DNA of 64,000 nucleotides from Streptomyces rubellomurinus. Lineage in GTDB: Bacteria; Actinomycetota; Actinomycetes; Streptomycetales; Streptomycetaceae. Position 1 is the first letter of the stretch. Each line of letters starts with the position of its first letter. The stretch is taken from the NCBI RefSeq assembly GCF_000961885.1, contig NZ_JZKH01000032.1:20023-84022 (forward strand). The letters are read 5' to 3'. The notes below the pieces were generated by a model. It was not told where the DNA came from, ran no database searches, and saw only the letters and a program-made list of their open reading frames with translations. This document shows positions 1 through 7,210 of the stretch, piece by piece. A program made the translations under genes and the position numbers.

Positions 1-150
<150 letters not shown>

Positions 151-175
151 CCCGCACGCCCCACGCGCCCCACGA

Positions 176-208
176 CCGCCCCGGCCGCCCCTGCGGCCGG
201 GGCGGTTT
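176..208 (+). terminator. Hairpin terminator after fumarase
   Basis: A perfect 12-bp stem (176-187 with 194-205) closes a 6-base loop and is followed by TTTCT. It separates the fumarase gene from the toxin-antitoxin pair. Confidence 0.85.
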
Positions 209-230
209 CTCGTCTCGAGGACGCCGCTCG

Positions 231-272
231 TGGGTAATGTGGATAAAGCAGGTGGATCACCCACATCACCCA
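231..272. promoter_or_regulatory. Inverted repeat upstream of vapB, probable autoregulatory operator
   Basis: The arm TGGGTAATGTGG (231-242) and the arm CCACATCACCCA (261-272) are inverted copies matching at 11 of 12 positions with an 18-base spacer. The repeat ends 12 bases before the vapB start codon. VapBC complexes normally repress their own promoter through such repeats, so this is the likely binding site. Confidence 0.65.
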
Positions 273-284
273 TGGAGGTGCCTG

Positions 285-518
285 ATGAGCATGACCAATG
301 TCGATGTCGATGACGCCGTCCTTGCGGAGGCCATGCGGTTGATGGGGGCGACGACGAAGAAGGACACCATCAACAATGCCCTCGCCGACTACGTCAACCG
401 CCTGAAGAGACTGGAAGCCCTGGAGAAGCTGTCCCACCGAGCCGCCGCCGGCGAGTTCGAGCCGACGATGCGGGTGTACGAGGCCCGCAAGCGGGCACAG
501 CGCGAGGAAGCCGAATGA
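285..518 (+). CDS. vapB: VapB-family type II antitoxin
   Basis: A 77-residue protein. The ATG at 285 is chosen because GGAGG at 274-278 sits six bases upstream; an in-frame ATG at 237 would place the start inside the operator repeat and has no ribosome site. Residues 1-45 have the look of the ribbon-helix-helix DNA-binding part of VapB antitoxins (TNVDVDDAVLAEAMRLMG, then TTKKDTINNALADYV). The charged C-terminal half would wrap the toxin. The stop overlaps the vapC start in an ATGA tetranucleotide, giving coupled translation. The AT content is higher than in the neighbours, suggesting acquisition by transfer. Family known; the specific partner is inferred from position. Confidence 0.88.
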   Translation: MSMTNVDVDDAVLAEAMRLMGATTKKDTINNALADYVNRLKRLEALEKLSHRAAAGEFEPTMRVYEARKRAQREEAE

Positions 519-940
519 TCGACAGCTTCCTGATCGACACCTCGGCCTACGTCCGGCTGATGTCGGATCGAGGGCTTCGGTCGCAGTGGCGGGGGCACAT
601 CGAGTCCGGTCTGATCAGGATCAGCAAGTCGACCCGCACCGAGATCCTCTTCTCCGCCAGGAACTCGGCCCACCGGGACGACTTGGAGGACGAGCTGGCG
701 GCGCTGTTCGGCCCGGCCGTCAGCGCTCCGAAGGCGATCTGGGACTGGATCGACACCGCTCAGTACAAGCTCACCCAGAAGGGCCAGCACCGTGCGGCCG
801 GGCTGGCCGACCTGCTCCTGGCCGGAACCGCCGTCCACCACGACATGACCGTGCTTCACCTCGACGACGACTTCGCCACCGTGGCCCGGGTGGTCACCGA
901 ATTCCGAGAACGAGATATCCGCCGGTCGACCGCAGGCTGA
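515..940 (+). CDS. vapC: VapC toxin, PIN-domain ribonuclease
   Basis: A 141-residue PIN-domain protein. The acidic metal-binding residues expected for the family are visible: D8 in LIDTSAYVRL, E43 in RTEILF, D99 in GLADLLLAGTA, and D117-D119 in HLDDDF. VapC toxins are Mg-dependent endoribonucleases that cut tRNA or rRNA and arrest growth until the antitoxin binds them. The gene overlaps vapB by four bases. All catalytic positions are intact, so the toxin is probably functional. The RNA target cannot be read from the sequence. Confidence 0.9.
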   Translation: MIDSFLIDTSAYVRLMSDRGLRSQWRGHIESGLIRISKSTRTEILFSARNSAHRDDLEDELAALFGPAVSAPKAIWDWIDTAQYKLTQKGQHRAAGLADLLLAGTAVHHDMTVLHLDDDFATVARVVTEFRERDIRRSTAG

Positions 941-955
941 CCGGCGCCGCAGCAC

Positions 956-1714
956 TCAGGCGTCGAAGTCGTACTCCAGGACGTAGGAGGCGGCGTCGAG
1001 GATCATCTCGTTGAGCTCGACGACCTGGCCCTCGTCGGCGAAGGCGGTGCGGCAGATCAGGATGACCGGGGTGCCGGCGGACAGGTCGAGGCGGGCGGAC
1101 TCCTCCGCGCTGGGCATCCGGGAGCGGACCTCCTCGCGGAAGTGGACGGGCTTCGCCCCGATCTCCGCCAGCCGGGCGTAGGTGCCGCCCGGGCCGGTGT
1201 CCTCGCGGGTGATCGCCGTCCCGGCGACCAGCAGGGCCGGCAAGTACGAGGTGGAGAGCAGCACCGGCTTGCCGTCCAGCACGAAGCGGCGGTGCCGCAC
1301 GCACATCGGCGCGCCCGGGTCCACCCCCAGCACACGCGCCACGTGCTCGGGCGCGCCGCGCTCGGAGACGGACACCTGGTCGACCACCAGGGTGCGGTTG
1401 TCGATGTCCGCCGACCATATCGACCGCCCCGACCCCCACTGCCCCTGCGCCAGCCGCTGGATGCCGCGCCGGCGCAGCGGCCGGAAGTCCCGGACGAACA
1501 CCCCGGCCCCGCGTCGCGCCTCGGCGATGCCCTCGCTCTGCAGCACGCCGAGCGCCTGCCGGGCGGTCATCCGGGCGACGCCGTACTCGTCCATGAGGTC
1601 GTTCTCGCCGGGGAGGCGGTCCCCCGCGCGGTAGCGGCCGGCGTCGATCGCCGCCTTCAGCGTGTCGGCGATCCGCTGGTACTTGGGCTGTTTCTCGCCG
1701 CTGCTGCCGCTCAT
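956..1714 (-). CDS. GntR-family regulator, HutC subfamily (wHTH plus UTRA)
   Basis: A 252-residue protein. Residues about 10-75 form the GntR winged helix-turn-helix (YQRIADTLKAAIDAGRY, LPGENDLMDEYGVARMTARQ, then ARRGAGVFV). Residues about 95-245 form a UTRA effector-binding domain ending in ELNEMILDAASYVLEY. Such proteins repress operons until a small ligand binds UTRA. The ATG is preceded by a purine-rich GAGGGAG. The gene faces a small protein gene across two CTCTAGAG palindromes, which are the natural candidates for its operator. Related GntR proteins accompany actinomycete integrative elements, but no integrase or att site is present here. The ligand is unknown. Confidence 0.9.
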   Translation of the reverse strand: MSGSSGEKQPKYQRIADTLKAAIDAGRYRAGDRLPGENDLMDEYGVARMTARQALGVLQSEGIAEARRGAGVFVRDFRPLRRRGIQRLAQGQWGSGRSIWSADIDNRTLVVDQVSVSERGAPEHVARVLGVDPGAPMCVRHRRFVLDGKPVLLSTSYLPALLVAGTAITREDTGPGGTYARLAEIGAKPVHFREEVRSRMPSAEESARLDLSAGTPVILICRTAFADEGQVVELNEMILDAASYVLEYDFDA

Positions 1715-1781
1715 CGCCGCTCCCTCTCCCTCGGGTGAATCCTAGGCGCGCCTCCGGTCGCTTGATAAGGAGATACGACCG

Positions 1782-1815
1782 TTGACATCTCTAGAGATAT
1801 TAGCTTCTCTAGAGA
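1782..1815. promoter_or_regulatory. Paired CTCTAGAG palindromes with TTGACA box
   Basis: A 12-bp perfect palindrome ATCTCTAGAGAT (1787-1798) and a 10-bp perfect palindrome TCTCTAGAGA (1806-1815) are centred 18 bp apart. TTGACA at 1782-1787 abuts the first and could be a -35 box for the + strand gene at 1916, putting the palindromes over its core promoter. Repression by the divergent GntR regulator is inferred. Confidence 0.65.
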
Positions 1816-1915
1816 TGCTGGGTAGTCGCCGAGCAGCAGGCACGCACACGCACGGACAGCGACCAGGACGCGCCCCCACCGGCCGCGCGCCCGCACCAGA
1901 GCAAGGAGCAGCGCG

Positions 1916-2119
1916 ATGAGCACCCGTCAGCGCAACGCCCCGGCCTACCGGCCGCAGGTGGGTGAACTCGTCCTCGACCGGCGATCCGGTCGCACCGGCA
2001 TCTACATGGACACCATCGGCGGCGAGCACTACCTCCGCCCCGAGGGCGGCGGCCGCGAATGGGCCGTCGAACCGGACCACGTCTCCCCGGCGGGCGGGCC
2101 GCAGGGCTCAACCGAATGA
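1916..2119 (+). CDS. Small conserved hypothetical protein (67 aa)
   Basis: A 67-residue hydrophilic protein starting at the ATG preceded by AAGGAG. It has no signal peptide or membrane segment. The pattern VGELVLDRRSGRTGIYMDTIGG followed by YLRPEGGGREWAVEPD (shown here only as key stretches) suggests a small beta-rich domain of the kind seen in short actinomycete proteins lying next to GntR regulators. No biochemical role is known to me. The gene is probably the target of the divergent GntR repressor. The reading frame has normal GC-rich codon use, so it is likely real. Confidence 0.65.
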   Translation: MSTRQRNAPAYRPQVGELVLDRRSGRTGIYMDTIGGEHYLRPEGGGREWAVEPDHVSPAGGPQGSTE

Positions 2120-2330
2120 GATCAATCCGGTAATCTGGCAAAAACCAGGCAAACTACAGCATTTCGGGCTGATCAATCGCCCGATGAATCCGGAATTCCG
2201 GAACGATCCACCGACACCGCCGGGCACGTTACGGATAACCACGGTCACCATGCGTGCACCGCGGACGGGATTCGGCCACCCGGCGGGCACGCCCCGGGCA
2301 CGCTTTCTCCGAATTGGCGCGGCCATTACG

Positions 2331-2359
2331 AAAGCGCCCCCGCGCCCGGACGGGGGCGC
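2331..2359 (-). terminator. Hairpin terminator for the 94-aa peptide gene
   Basis: An 8-bp stem (2334-2341 with 2352-2359) with a 10-base loop is followed on the minus strand by TTTCG. It lies 22 bases past the stop of the minus-strand peptide gene. The rest of 2120-2330 is relatively AT-rich and holds no gene I can support. Confidence 0.75.
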
Positions 2360-2381
2360 AGGGGCGCTCGGGCGCACCTCT

Positions 2382-2666
2382 TTACGGGCAGCCGGAGACG
2401 ACGCTCTCCGGCTCGTAGGTCTTGCCCGGCTCGTCGCCGACGGGCTTGGCGGGCCCCTCCACGTGCTCGGCCTCATCGCCGAAGGCGCCGTTCTCGAAGG
2501 CGTCCTTCCGGTCCGCATCCGGCGCACTGTACTCGGTCGGGTTCGAGGTCGCTGCCACCGCGCCCTCGACAGCCTGGCCGGCTTCCACAGCGGCAGCCGG
2601 GGCCGGGGTCGGCGCCGCGTTCTCGGGCGTCGACGGCACCGGGGTCTCGCTCTGGTTGTTGGCCAT
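2382..2666 (-). CDS. Small acidic Ala/Pro-rich peptide with C-terminal SGCP (94 aa)
   Basis: A 94-residue hydrophilic protein rich in Ala, Pro, Glu and Thr, with no signal peptide or membrane segment. It reads as disordered for the first 40 residues and then becomes acidic. The single cysteine sits second from the C-terminus, in ESVVSGCP. I do not recognise a family. It has its own terminator and an AAAGG purine stretch before the ATG, which argues for a genuine gene. It is transcribed away from the AfsR-like regulator across about 210 bases of relatively AT-rich DNA. A ribosomal peptide precursor is one possibility, but no modifying enzyme is adjacent. It could equally be a small regulatory or stress protein. 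Confidence 0.55.
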   Translation of the reverse strand: MANNQSETPVPSTPENAAPTPAPAAAVEAGQAVEGAVAATSNPTEYSAPDADRKDAFENGAFGDEAEHVEGPAKPVGDEPGKTYEPESVVSGCP

Positions 2667-2880
2667 TGGGCGGCCGCCTTTCAGTCATCAATTGTGTTGA
2701 GCCCGACCTGCTTGGCGCGGGCGCGGGGACAGTATCGTAGGGTTGATTAAATGTCCGATAAACAGCGTGCGGCTTGCGGGGCCGTCCGGCAGAGTCGGGC
2801 GTCCGCCTAAGCTGAAGCACCGCGGCGGACCGCCGAGCGCCCTTTCACGAGATCGACACCACAGGCCATCGGGGGACTTC

Positions 2881-5838
2881 ATGGAGTTTCGGGAGACGCC
2901 GCAGGCATCTGCGTTGCGCTTCCAGGTCCTGGGTCCGGTCCAGGCATGGCTCGACGGGAAACCGCTCTCGCTCGGATCCCCCCAGCAGCAGGCCGTGCTG
3001 ACCACCCTCCTGCTGCAGTCCGGTCGCCCGGTCACCACGCAGGACCTCGTCGACGCACTGTGGGGCGACCGTCCGCCGACCCAGGCCGTGGCCGCGCTGC
3101 GTACCTACGTCTCCCGGCTGCGCTCCGTCATCGACCCCCGTCGGGAGATCCGCAGGCCCTCCGAGGTGCTGGTCTCCATCGCGGACGGCTACGCGCTGCG
3201 CATCCCGAACGACGCCCTGGACCTGACGGTCTTCGAGCGGCTGTCCGCCGACGCCGCGGCCGCCCGGACCTCCGGAGACCGGCACGAGGCGCACCGACTC
3301 CTCGCCGAGGCTCTCCAGCTGTTCAGCGGCCGTCCGCTCACCGGCGTCCCCGGCCCCTATGCCGACGCCCAGCGGGCGCGGCTGGCCGAACGCCAGGTGG
3401 CCGCCTCCGAGGAGCTCTGCGCCGCCGCCCTCGACATCGGCCTGCACGCCGAAGTCGTCGGGGAACTCAACAACCTGACGGCCGAGCACCCGCTGCGCGA
3501 GCGCCCGCGCGAGCTGCTGATGCTGGCGCTGTACCGCTGCGGGCGCCAAGCCGAAGCGCTCGGCGTCTACACCGACACCCGCAAGCTGCTGATCGACGAA
3601 CTCGGAGTCGAGCCGGGCGCCGGCCTGTCCACGATGCACACGCGCATCCTCGCCGCCGACCCGAAGCTCGTCCTCCCGGCCGCCCCCGCGCCCGTCCTAC
3701 GGGAGGACGGCCCGACAGCGCCGCCGGTCCCCGCTCAACTTCCCGCCGACGTACTGGACTTCAGCGGCCGAGCGGAGCTCGTGGACGACCTCTCGGCGGT
3801 CCTCCAGAACGCCACCGGCCAGGCCGTGGTGGTGACCTCGCTGGCCGGGATCGGGGGCGTCGGCAAGACCACCCTCGCCGTCCACGTCGCCCACCGCGTC
3901 CGGTCGGAGTTCCCGGACGGCCAGCTGTACGTCGACCTGCGAGGGGCGGGCACCTCGCCGGCCGATCCGGTGGTCGTCCTGGGCGACTTCCTGCACTCGC
4001 TCGGCGTCACCGAGAGCCCCGACTCGCTCGACCAGCGCGCGGCCCTCTACCGCTCGCAGCTGGCCGGCCGCCGGATGCTCATCCTGCTGGACAACGCGCG
4101 GGACGCCGAACAGATCAGGCCGCTCATCCCCGGCGTCTCCGGCTGTGCCGTGCTGGCCACCAGCCGCTCCCGGCTGGCCGGCATCCCCGGAGCGCAGCTC
4201 TTCGACGTGGAGGAGCTGACGCCGGAGGAAGCGCTGGCGCTGTTCTCGGCCATCGTCGGGGAACAGCGGGTCGCCGCCGAGCTGGAGGCGGCCATGCAGG
4301 TGGTCACCGCGTGTGGCTTCCTGCCGCTGGCGGTCCGCATCGCTGCCGCTCGTCTGGCCAGCCGCCCGCGCTGGAGCGTCTCGGACCTGGCCCGTCGGTT
4401 AGCCGATCAGCGACGACGCCTGGACGAACTCCAGCTCGGCAACCTCGCCGTGGAGACCACCATCGGACTTGGTTACGGACAGTTGTCCGCAGCCGAGGCC
4501 CGCGCCTTTCGACTGCTCGCCCTGATCGACTCCCCCGACATTCCGCTCGCGGCAGCCGCGGCGCTCCTCGGTGTCGACGAGCTCGCCGCCGAGGACCTCA
4601 CCGAGGCGCTGGTCGAGGCGAACATGCTTGAGTGCTTCACCCCTGGCCGCTACCGCTACCACGACCTGCTCCGGCTCTACGCCCAGCGGCAGAACGAACG
4701 GATCGGGGACACCGAGGTACAGGAACAGGCGGTGCTGCGTCTGCTCGATCTGCTGATCCCGACCTTGCGCAACGCGGCCCAGGTCATCGAGCCGGACGAC
4801 CCACTGCCCGAGCTACTGACCACCTCTGTTTCGCCCGGGCTCGATCTGCCGACGAGCCAGGCCGCGCAGGCCTGGCTCCACGCCGAGGGCGCCTTGCTGC
4901 TCAGCGCGTTCGAGGCTGCCGCCGGCGGCCCCAGAGCTCTGCAACGAGCAGCCGTCGACCTGGTCAACTACCTCTTCAGCATCGACCCGGACCCGACCTG
5001 CGGACCGCGCCTGCTCCGGATCCTGGAGGCCATCGGTCACGACTCGGAGCCGCACGACGACTCGGCCGTGTGCGCCCGCGCGTACTTCGCGCTCGGCACT
5101 CTCCAGTCCGTCACCAGTGATTTCCACGGCGCCGAGGTCTCGCTGCGTCGGAGCCTCGACCACCAGGCACCGGACGATCCGTCCGTCCTGCTGCTGGCCA
5201 CGGCCAACACGCTGGGCTGGATCCTGAGCCTCGGCACCCGGCTGGCCGAGGCGCTGTCGTTCCTCGAACAGGCCCGAGCCACCAGCCGGGCCGTCGGCAG
5301 CCCGACCGCCGAGGCCCGGATCGTCGGCAACATCGCCCGGGTCCAGCACCGCCTCGGCATGACCGGGACGGCGATCCGGTCGGCCAGCGACGGCGTGGCT
5401 GCGGCGCGGGAGTCGAAGAACGGCCCGCTGCTCGCCCAGACCCTCTACCAGCTCGGCGTGGTGCTCCCCGGCGCCCAGGCCGTCCCCCACCTCCGAGAGG
5501 CCCATCAGCTCTACCAGTCCCAGCAGAACCCCCTCTGGGAGGGCTACACCCTCGCCCGGCTCGCCTCCGCCCTACTCGCCGCTGGTCAGCACGCCGACGC
5601 GGCCGAAGCAGCGGGCGGCTCCTTGGCGATCGGCCAGGAGATGGACTCCGCCTACTGCCAGGGCCTGGCCAACGCCGCGCTCGGCGAGGCACTGCTCGCC
5701 CTCGCCCAGCCGGCGCGTGGGCTCGCGTGTCTCACCGAGGCGCACGCGATCTTCGTCCGGCTCGGTGTGCCCGAGGCCTCCCCTGTGGCAGACCTCATCT
5801 CCCGACAGCACACCGAGCCTCCTCTTCCCCTCCCCTAG
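2881..5838 (+). CDS. AfsR-like SARP regulator with NB-ARC and TPR domains
   Basis: A 985-residue regulator. The ATG at 2881 is chosen because it has a GGGGGA ribosome site and precedes the conserved start of the DNA-binding domain; an upstream in-frame ATG at 2743 would add 46 atypical residues. Residues about 10-105 are an OmpR-type winged helix (LVDALWGDRPP, LRTYVSRLR). Residues 110-255 are the BTAD domain. Residues 285-560 are an NB-ARC ATPase with Walker A GIGGVGKTT (K329) and Walker B LILLDN (D404). The rest is TPR-like helical repeats. AfsR relatives activate antibiotic and development genes. A TTA leucine codon at 4399 (residue 507) would make translation depend on the bldA tRNA. Targets unknown. 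Confidence 0.93.
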   Translation: MEFRETPQASALRFQVLGPVQAWLDGKPLSLGSPQQQAVLTTLLLQSGRPVTTQDLVDALWGDRPPTQAVAALRTYVSRLRSVIDPRREIRRPSEVLVSIADGYALRIPNDALDLTVFERLSADAAAARTSGDRHEAHRLLAEALQLFSGRPLTGVPGPYADAQRARLAERQVAASEELCAAALDIGLHAEVVGELNNLTAEHPLRERPRELLMLALYRCGRQAEALGVYTDTRKLLIDELGVEPGAGLSTMHTRILAADPKLVLPAAPAPVLREDGPTAPPVPAQLPADVLDFSGRAELVDDLSAVLQNATGQAVVVTSLAGIGGVGKTTLAVHVAHRVRSEFPDGQLYVDLRGAGTSPADPVVVLGDFLHSLGVTESPDSLDQRAALYRSQLAGRRMLILLDNARDAEQIRPLIPGVSGCAVLATSRSRLAGIPGAQLFDVEELTPEEALALFSAIVGEQRVAAELEAAMQVVTACGFLPLAVRIAAARLASRPRWSVSDLARRLADQRRRLDELQLGNLAVETTIGLGYGQLSAAEARAFRLLALIDSPDIPLAAAAALLGVDELAAEDLTEALVEANMLECFTPGRYRYHDLLRLYAQRQNERIGDTEVQEQAVLRLLDLLIPTLRNAAQVIEPDDPLPELLTTSVSPGLDLPTSQAAQAWLHAEGALLLSAFEAAAGGPRALQRAAVDLVNYLFSIDPDPTCGPRLLRILEAIGHDSEPHDDSAVCARAYFALGTLQSVTSDFHGAEVSLRRSLDHQAPDDPSVLLLATANTLGWILSLGTRLAEALSFLEQARATSRAVGSPTAEARIVGNIARVQHRLGMTGTAIRSASDGVAAARESKNGPLLAQTLYQLGVVLPGAQAVPHLREAHQLYQSQQNPLWEGYTLARLASALLAAGQHADAAEAAGGSLAIGQEMDSAYCQGLANAALGEALLALAQPARGLACLTEAHAIFVRLGVPEASPVADLISRQHTEPPLPLP

Positions 5839-6316
5839 CGCCCTGAGGCCTCCGCCCCCCAGCGGAACACCTCCCCCGATCCGCGCGTCGGCGCTCCCGC
5901 AGCCCCCCGGCTGCGGGAGCGCCCTCAACGCTTCCCCGGCGCTGGGTCCACTGTGCACCGGCGCGATTGACGTTCGATAAACGCCGCCTCGTCCGTCCAC
6001 GGACCGGGTGTTTCCGCAGGTCGGGTGCGCCACCCCCGGCGCGCCATGCGGCGTGCGGGGCCAAACGTGCTCCCCTGGCCCGCACCGTCGTGCTTCCGCA
6101 AGCCCGCCCACATCGGCCCAAGCATGACGAGTTGGCCGGAAAGGGACCCCACGGCGCAGTGATCACGCATATTCTCGGATGCCAGTACACACACGAGTGT
6201 CTGCCGGCAGCGTGTCGAAGTACGGTCCGTCCGTTGGTGCGGGGAGCCCTGGGCGCCCCGGCCCACCAGGCGGGACAGTGCGGGCGGAGGCCACGGGTGG
6301 AAGGGTGCCTCTCATC
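5839..6316. other. Intergenic stretch between regulator and methyltransferase
   Basis: It holds the terminator at 5891-5922 and two somewhat AT-richer patches (about 5965-5990 and 6160-6180) that may be promoters. The frame of the downstream gene stays open back to 6179, but codons before 6305 have many A/T third positions, unlike real genes here, so I treat that part as non-coding. Confidence 0.5.
5891..5922 (+). terminator. Strong hairpin terminator after AfsR-like gene
   Basis: A perfect 14-bp stem (5891-5904 with 5909-5922) with a CCCC loop and no U tract, the usual form in streptomycetes. Confidence 0.85.
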
Positions 6317-7105
6317 GTGACGACCGGACGGATATCCGATGCGTTCCCCCTCGGTGAGGACGCGTGGGACGGCGAGCCCGACGGCTGCCCCGACGACGGC
6401 CCGGAGGTGCGGCACCGCCGCGCGGCCAGGGCGCTGCAGGCCGTCGCGTTCGACACCATCGGAGCCCGGTACGGCGAGGCGTTCCCCGCCAAGGACGGGC
6501 AGCTGGCCTGCGGGCGCCGGCTGCTGGCGGAGCTGGAGCCGGGGGCCCGGGTGCTGGACGTGGGCTGCGGCACCGGGGAGCCGACGGTCCGACAGCTGGC
6601 GGACGGCGGGCTGCGGGTGACCGGGGTGGACCTGTCGGACGTGATGCTGTCGCTGGCCCGCCGGGCCCGGTACGCGGGCGAGCATCCGCCGTCGTTCCAT
6701 CGGATCGACCTCTACGATCTGGCCACCGAGCGCGCGTCCCGGGTGTGGGGTTCCCCGGAGCTGGGGCCGGCGGGGGCCGGCCGGTTCGCCGCCGTGACGG
6801 CGTTCTTCTCGCTGATCCTGCTGCCGCAGGACGAGATCCCGACCGTACTGGGCCGGTTGCGCGGGCTGTTGCGGCCGGGCGGGCTGCTGGTCCTCGGTAT
6901 GGTCGAGGCGGATCTGGATCACGTTCCGCTTCCGTTCCTTGGCAGAGAGCTGCGGATCAGTGGGTATCTGAGGGAGGATCTGGAGCGGGTTCTGGTCACG
7001 GCGGGGTTCGCGGTCGAGGAGTGCTCGGGGCACCCGTACGCACCGGCCAGCACCTCGCTGCCGCCGGAGGAACAGCTGTTCCTGTGCTGTCGACGCGTCG
7101 GCTGA
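6317..7105 (+). CDS. Class I SAM-dependent methyltransferase
   Basis: About 262 residues if translation starts at the GTG at 6317, which has GGAAGG 12 bases upstream; the GTG at 6305 is nearly as good. The Rossmann fold is clear: motif I VLDVGCGTGEPTVRQL, motif II VTGVDLSDVML, a later AVTAFFSLILLPQDE, and LLRPGGLLVLGMVEAD. These bind S-adenosylmethionine. The substrate is unknown; the layout resembles small-molecule methyltransferases. It stands between the AfsR-like gene and the SpoIIE-type phosphatase, separated from the latter by a short tandem repeat, and there is no clear operon partner. Confidence 0.82.
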   Translation: MTTGRISDAFPLGEDAWDGEPDGCPDDGPEVRHRRAARALQAVAFDTIGARYGEAFPAKDGQLACGRRLLAELEPGARVLDVGCGTGEPTVRQLADGGLRVTGVDLSDVMLSLARRARYAGEHPPSFHRIDLYDLATERASRVWGSPELGPAGAGRFAAVTAFFSLILLPQDEIPTVLGRLRGLLRPGGLLVLGMVEADLDHVPLPFLGRELRISGYLREDLERVLVTAGFAVEECSGHPYAPASTSLPPEEQLFLCCRRVG

Positions 7106-7130
7106 GCGCCCCCGAAGAGACCCGCACGAG

Positions 7131-7170
7131 ACGCACCTAGACGCACCTAGACGCACCGAGACGCACCGAA
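7131..7170 (+). repeat. Four 10-bp tandem repeats (ACGCACCtAg)
   Basis: Units at 7131, 7141, 7151 and 7161: the first two are identical (ACGCACCTAG), the third differs at one base (ACGCACCGAG) and the fourth at two (ACGCACCGAA). They lie between the methyltransferase stop and the phosphatase start, one helical turn apart. Confidence 0.85.
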
Positions 7171-7210
7171 CCGAGCCCACCGACCACCCCGATTCCAGGA
7201 CAGGCAGCCC

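Noticed and set aside
237..284. An earlier ATG for vapB at 237
   Set aside because: It lies within the operator repeat and has no ribosome site, whereas the ATG at 285 has GGAGG.
956..2119. An integrative element around the GntR gene
   Set aside because: The regulator and operator resemble those of actinomycete integrative elements, but there is no integrase, replication gene, tRNA or att duplication.
2743..2880. An N-terminal extension of the AfsR-like protein from an upstream ATG
   Set aside because: The extension lacks family similarity, and the ATG at 2881 has a suitable ribosome site just ahead of the DNA-binding domain.
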